Positions 33,614 through 41,891 of a DNA stretch of 64,000 nt are shown piece after piece; position 1 is the stretch's first letter, and each line of letters opens with the position of its first letter. Position numbers and translations under genes: made by a program. The notes beneath the pieces were generated by a model. It did not search any database. It was given only the letters and a program-made list of their open reading frames with translations, and had not been told where the DNA came from. This stretch comes from Streptomyces griseiscabiei (lineage in GTDB: Bacteria > Actinomycetota > Actinomycetes > Streptomycetales > Streptomycetaceae), in assembly GCF_020010925.1 (NCBI RefSeq), contig NZ_JAGJBZ010000003.1, forward strand, positions 744,001 through 808,000, written 5' to 3'.

Positions 33614-34339
33614 TCATACGAAGCTGTACGGCGGCAGCGGTCCGCGCAGCCGCAGTTCGACCCCCTCTCCCAGGGCCTCGGCCAGCTCCCCGCCGGCCTC
33701 GGAGAACTCCTCGGACCTCTCGCCGTCCACCAGGAAGGAGGCGTTCACGAAGTACTGCTCCGACGCCGGGGAGAGCTGCTCGGCCAGGGCGTACGGCCGC
33801 AGCGCGGCGAGGGCGGCCTGGCCCATCGCCTCCTGCCGGCCGTGCACCTCCTGGGCCACCAGTTCGCCGAGGGCGAGACGGTCCTCGTACGTCCCGCCGC
33901 CCTCGCGGATCGCGTCGTTCAGCTCGCGCGCCCGCGCGGAGTCGGCCAGGACGGCGCGCAACAGGGCGTCCTCGTCCTGCACGCCCTTGACGTTGAACTC
34001 CGCGCAGCCGGTCAGCTCGTCCAGGCGCCGGGAGAACGCCTCGGCCCGCTCCTGGAGCAGTGCCTCCACGGAGGCCTCGTCCTCGGCGACGAACCCGAAG
34101 CTCATCGGCAGGATGGCGCCCTCGGCCCACAGCTGCTCCTGGACGGTGTGGTGGGCCTCGACGTCCCGGCGGCTGACCGTCAGCACCTCGGGGGCCTCGC
34201 TGACGACGGCGCTGAGTCCGCCGTTGCTGACGGCGTGCAGCTCGGCCGGGTCCTCGCCGACGCCCTTGACGTCGTCCAGGCCCAGCGGATGCGCCGCCTT
34301 GGTGATCGCGTAGACGTACACGGACATCGCTTCGCTCAC
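33614..34339 (-). CDS. gvpF: Gas vesicle protein GvpF/GvpL
   Basis: 241 residues of the GvpL/GvpF family: [20 protein letters not shown] at the start, [27 protein letters not shown] and [20 protein letters not shown] in the middle, [12 protein letters not shown] near the end. These proteins contact GvpA and assist nucleation. Start GTG 34339 overlaps the gvpA stop. It is the only F/L-type gene in this cluster. Confidence 0.92.
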   Translation of the reverse strand: MSEAMSVYVYAITKAAHPLGLDDVKGVGEDPAELHAVSNGGLSAVVSEAPEVLTVSRRDVEAHHTVQEQLWAEGAILPMSFGFVAEDEASVEALLQERAEAFSRRLDELTGCAEFNVKGVQDEDALLRAVLADSARARELNDAIREGGGTYEDRLALGELVAQEVHGRQEAMGQAALAALRPYALAEQLSPASEQYFVNASFLVDGERSEEFSEAGGELAEALGEGVELRLRGPLPPYSFV

Positions 34340-34839
34340 TCCTCACGGTCCCCGTCGTCACGGTCGCCGTCGTCGTCGCGCTGCCGGGAGGAACGACGGC
34401 TCGTGCCGCTGCGCGCCCCGGAGCGCACGCGTCGCTTCTCGCGCCCGTCGCGCTCGGACTCGCGCTCGTCGTCGTCCCCGCGCCCCTTCAGCGATTCGGT
34501 GACGGCCTCCACCGCGCCCGTGAGGGCCCCCTTGCTCTTGCCCTTGGCGCCCGACTCGGTGGTCTCGCCGACGATGTCCGTCAGCTGGGCGGGGGCCTTG
34601 CGCCCCGACTCCAGGTCCAGCCGGTTGCACGCCTCCGCGAAACGCAGATACGTGTCGACGCTGGCCACTACCACCCGGGCGTCGATCTTCAGGATCTCGA
34701 TGCCCACCAGGGAGACCCGTACGAACGCGTCGATGACCAGTCCCCGGTCGAGGACGAGTTCCAGCACGTCGTAGAGGTTTCCCGAGCCACCGCCACGGGC
34801 GGCCACGGCGCCGCCCTCGCCCTGCGGCACCACAGTCAC
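34336..34839 (-). CDS. gvpA: Gas vesicle structural protein GvpA with extended tail
   Basis: 167 residues. The GvpA core ([55 protein letters not shown] in pattern, about 21-75) forms the rib monolayer of the vesicle wall. A tail of about 90 residues, mixed acidic and basic ([14 protein letters not shown] at the end), is much longer than in cyanobacterial GvpA of about 70 residues. It starts at 34839, 104 bases after gvpO. Confidence 0.92.
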   Translation of the reverse strand: MTVVPQGEGGAVAARGGGSGNLYDVLELVLDRGLVIDAFVRVSLVGIEILKIDARVVVASVDTYLRFAEACNRLDLESGRKAPAQLTDIVGETTESGAKGKSKGALTGAVEAVTESLKGRGDDDERESERDGREKRRVRSGARSGTSRRSSRQRDDDGDRDDGDREE

Positions 34840-34943
34840 GATCTCTTCCCTTCCGATACGGGAAGCCGTACGTCAGGGGGCCGTGAACCGGTTCCGCGGC
34901 AGCGGGCGCCGGGCCTCTCGGCGACGGCCGCGGCCTCGTCGGC

Positions 34944-35291
34944 TCAGCGGGTGCCCCGGTCGACCTGCGCGCGCGTGTACCGGCGACCGCGCTCGTACGC
35001 CAGCAGCTTGCCCGCGGGATCCAGAACGACCCGGTAGCCGGCCATCACACTGGTCGTCTGCGGGACGCGCTCCAGCTCCAGGACCTCGACCTGGGCCTCC
35101 CAGCCCTCGTCGGTCGGCTTCAGCGCGGAAACGGACTCGGGAGCGCGGCCCAGCAACTCGGTGAGCTGCTCCAGCGCGCTCCGCATGGCCTCGGGCGCGG
35201 AGACCCGTTCCTCGGCGGCGTCGTCGTCATCGGCGTGCCGCCGCGACGAGGAACGGCGCTTCTCGGACTCGCGGCCGTTCGTCATCATCAC
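34944..35291 (-). CDS. gvpO: Gas vesicle protein GvpO
   Basis: 115 residues with the GvpO pattern: an acidic N-terminus, then EAMRSALEQLTELLGRAPESVSALKPTDEGWEAQVEVLELERVPQTTSVMAGYRV in pattern, ending YERGRRYTRAQVDRG. Three in-frame starts are adjacent (GTG 35291, ATG 35288, ATG 35285). The GTG shares GTGA with the stop of the MerR-like gene upstream, and AGAAG precedes all three. Confidence 0.9.
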   Translation of the reverse strand: MMMTNGRESEKRRSSSRRHADDDDAAEERVSAPEAMRSALEQLTELLGRAPESVSALKPTDEGWEAQVEVLELERVPQTTSVMAGYRVVLDPAGKLLAYERGRRYTRAQVDRGTR

Positions 35292-36094
35292 CTTCTTACC
35301 CTTTGTCCATCATCGTCCTCATGTGCGGCATATGCCACCCCCTGGGGTGGCGCCAGGTAGGTGTGCAGGTGGCCGGCCCCCTCCAGCATCGCCGCCGTGC
35401 GGGCGGTCAGCGTGGCGTGGCGGGTGGTGACGGCACTGCGCAGGGCCTCGGTGCCGCCCTCGCGGCGGAGGTCGTCGAGGACGGGACGGATGTCGTCGAG
35501 GAGGTAGTGGGAGCGGCGCAGGGCGAGGACGAAGCGGGCGTCGCGCACCTCGTCGGGGGCGTAGTGGCGGTAGCCGGTGCCGCGTTCGCGGCGCGGGGAG
35601 AGCAGTCCGGCGGCCTCCCAGACGCGCAGTGTCGACGTCCGCACCCCGAGCAGCGCGGCGACCTCGCCGATCAGCAGGTCGGTGCCGGGCACGTCGTCCT
35701 CGGGCGGCTCCCCGGCCAGCGTGCGCAGCGCCTCGCTCGTCGCCCGCAAGGACACGCGCTCCGCGTGCAGCGCCGCGTGCGCCGCGTCCACCAGCGCGAG
35801 CGCCCCCGGTACGTCCCCCTCGTGCACGGTCCGCATGATCCGCGTGGCCGCCACCGCCCCGTACCCCTTGGACAGTGCCCGGTAGGTCAGCAGCGCCCGG
35901 CGGTGCGCGTCCTTGAAGACGCGGTACCCCGAGGCCGTACGCGGCACGGGCGGCAGCACCCCGGCCTCCTCGTAGTTGCGGATCTGCTGGGTGGAGACCC
36001 CGGCGAGCCGGGCGAGATCGACGGGCCGCAGCCGGGTGGGGGCGGGAACCGGGGCGCGGGCGGGGGTGGGGGCGGGTTGTTCGGGTGGGCGCAT
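35288..36094 (-). CDS. Tandem double-MerR transcriptional regulator
   Basis: 268 residues with two MerR-type HTH domains in one chain. The first is at about 22-65 (RPVDLARLAGVSTQQIRNYEEAGVLPP with GYRVF). The second is at about 140-195 (LLIGEVAALLGVRTSTLRVWEAAGLL with GYRHYAPDEV). Each is followed by a helical linker, and no ligand-binding domain is seen. Its stop overlaps the gvpO start, so it heads the gas-vesicle operon and may control it. A pre-assembled dimer in one polypeptide is the simplest reading. Confidence 0.85.
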   Translation of the reverse strand: MRPPEQPAPTPARAPVPAPTRLRPVDLARLAGVSTQQIRNYEEAGVLPPVPRTASGYRVFKDAHRRALLTYRALSKGYGAVAATRIMRTVHEGDVPGALALVDAAHAALHAERVSLRATSEALRTLAGEPPEDDVPGTDLLIGEVAALLGVRTSTLRVWEAAGLLSPRRERGTGYRHYAPDEVRDARFVLALRRSHYLLDDIRPVLDDLRREGGTEALRSAVTTRHATLTARTAAMLEGAGHLHTYLAPPQGVAYAAHEDDDGQRVRR

Positions 36095-36190
36095 CGGGTT
36101 GAAGGTTAGGGCGGTCCGGCGGGGGAGGGGGCCGCTTCCTGTGTGACCGGGGCCACAGGGACGGCCGGTGCCGGGCGGACAGGGGAGTGC

Positions 36191-36949
36191 GTGGAACTTT
36201 CATTGCGGGCACGCGTACGGGACGGCGATCCGGAAGCGTTCGGCCGGCTCTTCCGGGAGCACGCGCAGGCCGTCTACGGCCATGCCGCACGGCTGACGGC
36301 CGACCGGAACACGGCGGAGGACGTCGTCTCCCTGACCTTCCTGGAGGCCTGGCGGCTGCGCGGGAAGCTGCTGTCGGACGGCGAACTGGCCGAGAACGCC
36401 GGGTGCGACCCCGGGGAGGGCGGTGCGGGGGAGAGCGGTCCCGGGGAGGGCGGCCCCGGGGACAGCAGTCTGCGGGCCTGGCTGTTCGGGATCGCCACGA
36501 ACGTGCTGCGCAACACGCGCCGCGCCGCGCGCCGGCACAGCGCCGCCCTCGCCCGGCTCCCGGAACGCCCCGCCGAACGCCAGACCGTGCCCGACTTCGC
36601 CGACGCGCTGGTGGGGCGGATGGAGGACGCCGACCGGCTCGCCGCCGCGCGGGCGGCTCTCGCGGGGCTGCGCCGCCGTGAGCGCGAGGTGTTCGCGCTG
36701 TGCGTGTGGTCGGGGCTGAGCTACGCGGCCGCCGCCGAGGCCCTGGACGTGCCCGTCAGCACCGTACGGTCGCGACTGGCCCGCGCCCGGCAGCGCCTGC
36801 GCGGCCTCGCTGAGGCGGAACTCGCGCGGCAGCCCGTACGGCGCGAGAAACCGAGACCTCTCCCCGGCGGCGGACAGACACCGGGTGGCCGCACCGACGC
36901 GGCCGGGTCGGCACAGACGCAGGCACAGGCACAGGAGAGGGCCCGATGA
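36191..36949 (+). CDS. ECF-type RNA polymerase sigma factor
   Basis: 252 residues from GTG 36191, with GGGGAG just upstream. Sigma-2 is at about 15-65 (AFGRLFREHAQAVYGHAARLTADRNTAEDVVSLTFLEAWR). A Gly/Glu insert of about 25 residues (GEGGAGESGPGEGGPG) is followed by sigma-4 (LRRREREVFALCVWSGLSYAAAAEALDVPVSTVRSRLARARQRL) and a Gln-rich tail. It is coupled to the next gene by ATGA. The insert is unusual but may be just a flexible linker. Confidence 0.88.
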   Translation: MELSLRARVRDGDPEAFGRLFREHAQAVYGHAARLTADRNTAEDVVSLTFLEAWRLRGKLLSDGELAENAGCDPGEGGAGESGPGEGGPGDSSLRAWLFGIATNVLRNTRRAARRHSAALARLPERPAERQTVPDFADALVGRMEDADRLAAARAALAGLRRREREVFALCVWSGLSYAAAAEALDVPVSTVRSRLARARQRLRGLAEAELARQPVRREKPRPLPGGGQTPGGRTDAAGSAQTQAQAQERAR

Positions 36950-37998
36950 ACCCCGTGGAAGCAGAACGCGAAGAACTGGCCGGGCTGCTGCCCAGCCCGG
37001 GCGACCCGCTGCTGCCGGACGACCGGCTGGCCCGGCTGGGCGACCACCTCCATCAGGAGATCACCGGCGAGGCCACCGTCCGCATCACCGGGGCGCGCGC
37101 CGGTGATGCGGCCCCCGGAGCCCACTGGTCGCGGCTCTCCCGCCCGTGGCGCCGGTTCGCCCTGGTCGCCCTGCCGCTCGGGGTGGCCGCCGCGGTCCTC
37201 GCGACGGTGCTCACGACCGACGCGGTCACCGGCGGACCCGCCGTCGACGACGAGGCGGCCGGACTGCTCAAGCGCATCGCCACGGTCGCCACGGACGGGG
37301 AACCCACGCCCGTGCGCGAGGACCAGTTCCTCTACATCAGGACCCAGGGCAAGGCGACGGCCGGCGTCACGGCCGAGGCGTTCGAGGGCGCGCGGGACTC
37401 GAAGGACGCGGCGGACGCCGAGAGCGCGCGGGACGCGCGGAAGGACTACCCGTTCCGGCGCACCGACTGGATCTCCGCCGACGGCGAGCGGAAGGGCCTC
37501 GCCAGGACCACCTGGCCCGAGGGCCAGCCGATTCCGGAGGGGATGGAGGACGAGGATCTTCTGAGGCGGACGCAGGCGAAGGAGGAGGAGATGACGCTCT
37601 CCCCCGACCCGGAGCACAGCTACTACGGCGGACTGCGGGAGCTGCCCACGGACCCCGACAAGCTCTACGACGAGGTGTGGGCCGTCACCGCCGGCCAGGG
37701 CCCGACCCACGAGGAGGCCGCGCTGGAGTACATCAGCACGATGCTCGACGGGGCCCAGCTGCTGCCCGAACTGAACGGCGCCCTCTACCGGGTCGCCGCC
37801 CGTATCCCGGGTGTGCGGGTCGTCGGGGCGGCGCGGGACGCCGTCGGCCGCGAGGGCGTCGGCCTGGCCTTCGGCGAGGGCCACGACCGCGCCGTGTGGG
37901 TCTTCGACCGGGACAGCCTGGAGTACCTGGGCTCGGACCGCCTGGCCCTGCTGGAGGTCGGCGTCGTCGACAAGGTGGGGGAGACACCGGCCGGTTGA
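36946..37998 (+). CDS. CU044_5270-family membrane protein, sigma-factor partner
   Basis: 350 residues. A cytoplasmic N-terminus of about 65 residues precedes one membrane helix (FALVALPLGVAAAVLATVLTT, about 66-86) and a large outer domain (DQFLYIRTQG to VGVVDKVGE). This family is regularly encoded directly after ECF sigma factors in actinomycetes, and its topology suits a sensor/anti-sigma, although no zinc motif is visible. ATG 36946 overlaps the sigma stop. The last codons and the stop lie in a 16-base repeat amplified three times. Confidence 0.85.
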   Translation: MNPVEAEREELAGLLPSPGDPLLPDDRLARLGDHLHQEITGEATVRITGARAGDAAPGAHWSRLSRPWRRFALVALPLGVAAAVLATVLTTDAVTGGPAVDDEAAGLLKRIATVATDGEPTPVREDQFLYIRTQGKATAGVTAEAFEGARDSKDAADAESARDARKDYPFRRTDWISADGERKGLARTTWPEGQPIPEGMEDEDLLRRTQAKEEEMTLSPDPEHSYYGGLRELPTDPDKLYDEVWAVTAGQGPTHEEAALEYISTMLDGAQLLPELNGALYRVAARIPGVRVVGAARDAVGREGVGLAFGEGHDRAVWVFDRDSLEYLGSDRLALLEVGVVDKVGETPAG

Positions 37999-38040
37999 GA
38001 CGCCGGCCGGTTGAGACGCCGGCCGGTCGAGACCCGGCGG
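37981..38040. repeat. 16-base tandem repeat covering a stop codon
   Basis: GAGACACCGGCCGGTT, GAGACGCCGGCCGGTT and GAGACGCCGGCCGGTC follow each other at 37981, 37997 and 38013, then a decayed fourth unit. The first unit supplies the TGA stop of the membrane protein; the second contains it again in another frame. The CCGGCCGG cores are self-complementary, so the array may also act as the terminator between the convergent genes. Confidence 0.8.
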
Positions 38041-38043
38041 GCG

Positions 38044-38484
38044 TCAGTCCTGGCCGTCCTTCTTGCCCGTGCCCTTGCCGTCGCCCTGGTCGCCGTTGCC
38101 GGGCTTGTTCGGGCGGTCCTCCTCCTGGCGCTTCAGCTCCTCCTCGCGGCGGCGGAGGTCGGCCTCCCAGCTCTTGAGGAGGGACTCGTCCTTCTTGTTG
38201 TCCTCGGCGAGGGACTTCAGGAACTCGGGGTTGTCGTCGGGGGCGACGTACTCGGTGCGGTGGCTGCGGTGCCACTCGGAGGGCGTGCGTCCGCCCTCGG
38301 GGACGTTCCGCAGCTTGCCGGCGGCGAGCCAGGCGATCGGCCCGACGATCCAGAAGAGCAGGATGATGAAGACCCAGGCGATCTTCGGCAGGTGCTTCGC
38401 CTCGTCCTCGGGGGTGTTCAGGCAGTCGATGAACGCGTAGATCGTCAGCGCCAGCGGCACGAGGTACATCAACACCCTGAGCAT
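38044..38484 (-). CDS. PLDc_N-type small membrane protein
   Basis: 146 residues from ATG 38484, with AGGGGG upstream. Two membrane helices (MLRVLMYLVPLALTIYAFIDCL and IAWVFIILLFWIVGPIAWLAAG) match the phospholipase D N-terminal (PLDc_N) module. A charged coiled-coil cytoplasmic tail (EADLRRREEELKRQEEDR) follows, ending in a Gly/Lys/Asp stretch. No catalytic domain is present. This gene commonly lies upstream of the menaquinone UbiD-like gene in Streptomyces; its function is unknown. Confidence 0.8.
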   Translation of the reverse strand: MLRVLMYLVPLALTIYAFIDCLNTPEDEAKHLPKIAWVFIILLFWIVGPIAWLAAGKLRNVPEGGRTPSEWHRSHRTEYVAPDDNPEFLKSLAEDNKKDESLLKSWEADLRRREEELKRQEEDRPNKPGNGDQGDGKGTGKKDGQD

Positions 38485-38589
38485 GGAACAGCCCCCTGGA
38501 AGCGGTGGCGGGCCGTGTGTGCCGGCCCTCGGAAGTGACATCGGGGCCGTGCTCGGGGCCCCGTGACGGGGTCAGGGTAGCCCCTCGGG

Positions 38590-38595
38590 GATACT
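38590..38595 (+). promoter_or_regulatory. Likely -10 box of a leaderless promoter
   Basis: GATACT ends seven bases before ATG 38603, so transcription would start at or next to the start codon. No Shine-Dalgarno is present. No good -35 box is seen. Confidence 0.45.
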
Positions 38596-38602
38596 TGGCC
38601 CC

Positions 38603-40060
38603 ATGGCTTACGACGATCTTCGCTCCCTGCTCCGCGCACTGGAGCGCGAGGGCGATCTCAAGCGCATCAAGGCCGAAGTCGATCCCTACCTGGAGGTCGG
38701 GGAGATCGTCGACCGGGTCAACAAGGCCGGCGGCCCCGCCCTGCTCTTCGAGAACGTGAAGGGCTCCTCGATGCCCCTCGCGATGAACGTCTTCGGCACC
38801 GACCGCCGCCTGCTGAAGGCCCTCGGCCTCAAGTCGTACGGCGAGATCAGCGAGAAGATCGGCGGCCTGCTCAAGCCGGAGCTGCCGCAGGGCTTCGTGG
38901 GGGTGCGCGAGGCGTTCGGGAAGCTCGGCGCGATGGCGCACATCCCGCCGAAGAAGGTGAAGCCGGACAGCGCGCCCGTCCAGGAGGTGGTCCTCCAGGG
39001 TGACGACGTGGACCTGGACCTGCTCCCGGCCCTCTTCACCTGGCCCAAGGACGGCGGCTCCTTCTTCAACCTCGGGCTCACCCACACCAAGCACCCCGAG
39101 ACGGGCATCCGCAACCTCGGCCTCTACCGCCTCCAGCGCCACGACAGGCGCACCATCGGCATGCACTGGCAGATCCACAAGGACAGCCGCAACCACTACG
39201 CGGTGGCGGCGAAGAGGGGCGAGCGGCTGCCGGTCGCCATCGCCTTCGGCTGCCCGCCCGCCGTGACCTACGCCTCCACCGCCCCGCTCCCCGGTGACAT
39301 CGACGAGTACCTGTTCGCCGGGTTCGTCTCGGGCAAGCGGATCGAGATGGTCGACTGCAAGACGGTGCCGCTGCAGGTGCCGGCGCAGGCGGAGGTCGTG
39401 ATCGAGGGCTGGCTGGAGCCCGGCGAGATGCTCCCCGAGGGCCCGTTCGGCGACCACACCGGCTTCTACACCCCGCAGGAACCGTTCCCCGCACTGAAGA
39501 TCGACTGTGTGACGATGCGGAAGCGACCGCTGCTCCAGTCGATCGTCGTCGGCCGCCCGCCGACGGAGGACGGGCCGCTGGGCCGGGCCACGGAGCGCTT
39601 CTTCCTGCCCCTCCTCAAGATCATCGTGCCGGACATCGTGGACTACCACCTCCCCGAGGCGGGCGGCTTCCACAACTGCGCGATCATCTCGATCGACAAG
39701 AAGTACCCCAAGCACGCGCAGAAGGTCATGCACGCGATCTGGGGCGCCCACATGATGTCCCTGACCAAGCTGATCGTGGTCGTCGACTCCGACTGCGACG
39801 TCCACGACCTCCACGAGGTCGCCTGGCGGGCCCTCGGCAACACGGACTACTCCCGCGACCTCTCGATCGTCGAGGGCCCGGTGGACCATCTCGACCACGC
39901 CTCCTACCAGCAGTTCTGGGGCGGCAAGGCGGGCATCGACGCCACGAAGAAGTGGATCGAGGAGGGCTACACCCGCGACGGCGGCTGGCCGGACATGGTC
40001 GAGTCGGACCCGGCCACGGCCGCGCTGGTCGACCGCCGCTGGAAGGAGTACGGGCTGTGA
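38603..40060 (+). CDS. mqnL: UbiD-family decarboxylase of futalosine menaquinone pathway
   Basis: 485 residues of the UbiD family, with the prenylated-FMN/metal regions recognisable: NLGLYRLQRHDRRTIGMHWQIHK, the catalytic E-x-(10)-D region EGPFGDHTG, and NCAIISIDKKYPKHAQKVMHAIWG. In Streptomyces this gene, the prenyltransferase and the UbiX-like gene convert 1,4-dihydroxy-6-naphthoate towards menaquinone. Its TGA overlaps the GTG of the prenyltransferase (GTGA). The gene name follows the futalosine-pathway convention. Confidence 0.9.
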   Translation: MAYDDLRSLLRALEREGDLKRIKAEVDPYLEVGEIVDRVNKAGGPALLFENVKGSSMPLAMNVFGTDRRLLKALGLKSYGEISEKIGGLLKPELPQGFVGVREAFGKLGAMAHIPPKKVKPDSAPVQEVVLQGDDVDLDLLPALFTWPKDGGSFFNLGLTHTKHPETGIRNLGLYRLQRHDRRTIGMHWQIHKDSRNHYAVAAKRGERLPVAIAFGCPPAVTYASTAPLPGDIDEYLFAGFVSGKRIEMVDCKTVPLQVPAQAEVVIEGWLEPGEMLPEGPFGDHTGFYTPQEPFPALKIDCVTMRKRPLLQSIVVGRPPTEDGPLGRATERFFLPLLKIIVPDIVDYHLPEAGGFHNCAIISIDKKYPKHAQKVMHAIWGAHMMSLTKLIVVVDSDCDVHDLHEVAWRALGNTDYSRDLSIVEGPVDHLDHASYQQFWGGKAGIDATKKWIEEGYTRDGGWPDMVESDPATAALVDRRWKEYGL

Positions 40061-40962
40061 GCAGCGCGTCGGCGGCGATTCCGCAGCAGCCCGGCCGCAC
40101 CAAGGCCTTCCTCCGCCTCGTGATGATCGAGCACTCGATCTTCGCGCTGCCCTTCGCGTACATCGCCGCGCTCACCGCCATGTTCCAGCTGGACGGCAAC
40201 GTCCACTGGGTCCGGCTGCTCCTCGTCACCATCTGCATGGTGGGGCTGCGCACGTTCGCGATGGCGGTCAACCGGATCATCGACCGCGAGATCGACGCCC
40301 GGAACCCGCGTACGGCCCACCGTGAGCTGGTGACCGGCGCGATGTCGGTGCGCCACGCCTGGACCGGCGCGCTGATCGCGGTCGTGGTCTTCCTCGGCTC
40401 GGCGGCGCTGCTGAACCCGCTCTGTCTGGCGCTCGCCCCCGTCGCGGTGATCCCGATGGTGGTCTACCCCTACGGCAAACGCTTCACGAACTACCCCCAG
40501 GCCATCCTGGGCCTCGCCCAGGCCATGGGGCCGGTGGGCGGGTGGCTCGCGATCACCGGTACCTGGTCCTGGGACGCGGTCGTCCTCGGTCTGGCCGTCG
40601 GCATCTGGATCGGCGGCTTCGACCTCATCTACGCCTGCCAGGACATCGACTCCGACCGTGAGTCCGGCGTCCTGTCGGTCCCGGCGCGCTTCGGCGTCCC
40701 GGCGGCGGTGTGGGCGGCGCGGGTCTGTCACGCCCTGACCACGGGGCTGTTCATCTGGTACGCCGTCCTCACCGACGCGGGTGCGTTCCTGTGGCTGGGG
40801 CTCGCGATCGTGGCGGGTGCGTTCGTGTACGAGCACAGCATCGTCCGGCCGCACGATCTGTCCCGTCTGAACCGGGCGTTCTTCTCGGTCAACGGGTTCA
40901 TCGGGATCGCGTTGTTCGTGTGTGCGTTGCTGGATCTGGTGGTGCGGGGGTTGACGTTCTAG
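40057..40962 (+). CDS. mqnP: Menaquinone prenyltransferase MqnP (UbiA family)
   Basis: 301 residues, about eight helices. The two Asp-rich prenyl diphosphate motifs are present: NRIIDREIDARN (about 72-83) and DIDSDRESG (about 196-204). It attaches the polyprenyl chain to the naphthoate ring at the membrane. Start GTG 40057 is coupled to the UbiD-like gene. A structured repeat follows it at once and may end the transcript. Confidence 0.92.
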   Translation: MSSASAAIPQQPGRTKAFLRLVMIEHSIFALPFAYIAALTAMFQLDGNVHWVRLLLVTICMVGLRTFAMAVNRIIDREIDARNPRTAHRELVTGAMSVRHAWTGALIAVVVFLGSAALLNPLCLALAPVAVIPMVVYPYGKRFTNYPQAILGLAQAMGPVGGWLAITGTWSWDAVVLGLAVGIWIGGFDLIYACQDIDSDRESGVLSVPARFGVPAAVWAARVCHALTTGLFIWYAVLTDAGAFLWLGLAIVAGAFVYEHSIVRPHDLSRLNRAFFSVNGFIGIALFVCALLDLVVRGLTF

Positions 40963-41000
40963 GTGCGCCTCGGGGGGTGGGGGTGCGGGTCTCGTCGGCG

Positions 41001-41142
41001 GGTGCGGCCCGGTGGGGCTTCTCGCGCAGTTCCCCGCGCCCCTTAAAAGACCAGGCCCCTGCGGGCCTGAAAGCACGGGGCGCAGCCCCTGCTTTTCAGG
41101 GGCGCGGGGAACTGCGCGACCAGCCCCCACCCACCCGCACCC
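41001..41142. repeat. Structured intergenic repeat, copy A
   Basis: Left arm TCGCGCAGTTCCCCGCGCCC (from 41022) and right arm GGGCGCGGGGAACTGCGCGA (to 41119) are perfect complements. Outside them GGTGCGG-x-GGTGGGGCT pairs with AGCCCCCACC-x-CCGCACC. Inside are two hairpins: AGGCCC/GGGCCT and AAGCAcGGGGC-GCA-GCCCCtGCTT. The predicted shape is a long stem with two arms. It lies between convergent mqnP and the rhomboid gene and could terminate both. Confidence 0.8.
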
Positions 41143-41181
41143 GACGACGTACCCGACAACGCACCCCGTCCGGCAGAGCCC

Positions 41182-41796
41182 TCACGCGGGTGTGGTGACC
41201 CGGCGTCGGAACAGGAACGCCGCCACCACTCCCGTCACCAGCCCGATCAGATGGCCCTGCCAGCTGATGCCGGTCTCGGTGGGGGCGATGCCGCCGAGGA
41301 TCGCCCCGCCCCAGACCGCGGCGACCAGCACACCCACCGCCACCCCGAGCAGCCGCCGCTCGACGAAGCCGGTGACGACGAGGAAGCCGAAGAGGCCGAA
41401 GACGACACCCGACGCCCCCGCCGTGTTCGTGTTGTCCGGGGAGATCAGCCACACCCCCAGCCCGTCGGCCACGATGATCAGCGCACAGACGGCGACGAAC
41501 CGCCGCAGCCCGCCCAGCGCCGCGAGGAACCCCAGCACCAGCAGCGGCACGCTGTTCGCCGCGACATGGCCGAACCCGAAGTGGATGAACGAGGCCGGCA
41601 CGACATCGACCAGCTCCGGCACCGAACGCGGCACGATCCCGAACTCGTCCAGGGAGTGCCCCGTCGCCACGTCGATCACTTCGAGCAGCCACAGCAACGC
41701 CACCCAGCCCACCATCAGCTTGGCCGCGGCCTTCGCACGGTCCCCGCGCGACCACTCACGCTCCGGGCTCAGTGCCCCTCTTACCCCACCAGCCAT
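41182..41796 (-). CDS. Rhomboid-family intramembrane serine protease
   Basis: 204 residues from ATG 41796 (GTG 41820 would add eight). Six helices; the catalytic Ser is in GASGVVFGLFGF and the His in SWQGHLIGLVTG, with the oxyanion-side HVAANSVP. It should cleave transmembrane substrates within the bilayer. It is divergent from the UbiX-like gene, with the shared promoter gap under 100 bases. The substrate is unknown. Confidence 0.9.
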   Translation of the reverse strand: MAGGVRGALSPEREWSRGDRAKAAAKLMVGWVALLWLLEVIDVATGHSLDEFGIVPRSVPELVDVVPASFIHFGFGHVAANSVPLLVLGFLAALGGLRRFVAVCALIIVADGLGVWLISPDNTNTAGASGVVFGLFGFLVVTGFVERRLLGVAVGVLVAAVWGGAILGGIAPTETGISWQGHLIGLVTGVVAAFLFRRRVTTPA

Positions 41797-41878
41797 GTCG
41801 AACCCCCGTCCGGACCTCACTCGTCCCTCCAGGAAACGGCCGGGCCCCCTTGACCGGTTCCCGTCGCGCGTCGCCGGA

Positions 41879-41884
41879 TAGGCT
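41879..41884 (+). promoter_or_regulatory. Likely -10 box of a leaderless promoter
   Basis: TAGGCT ends seven bases before GTG 41892, and no Shine-Dalgarno is seen. A TTGACC lies upstream at 41850, but at a 23-base spacing, which is too long for a standard -35. Confidence 0.45.
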
Positions 41885-41891
41885 CGGTGTC

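Noticed and set aside
41096..41755. 219-codon frame ending WSRSSPRP opposite the rhomboid gene
   Set aside because: It overlaps the rhomboid gene in a different frame and ends in the repeat element; no domain is recognisable.
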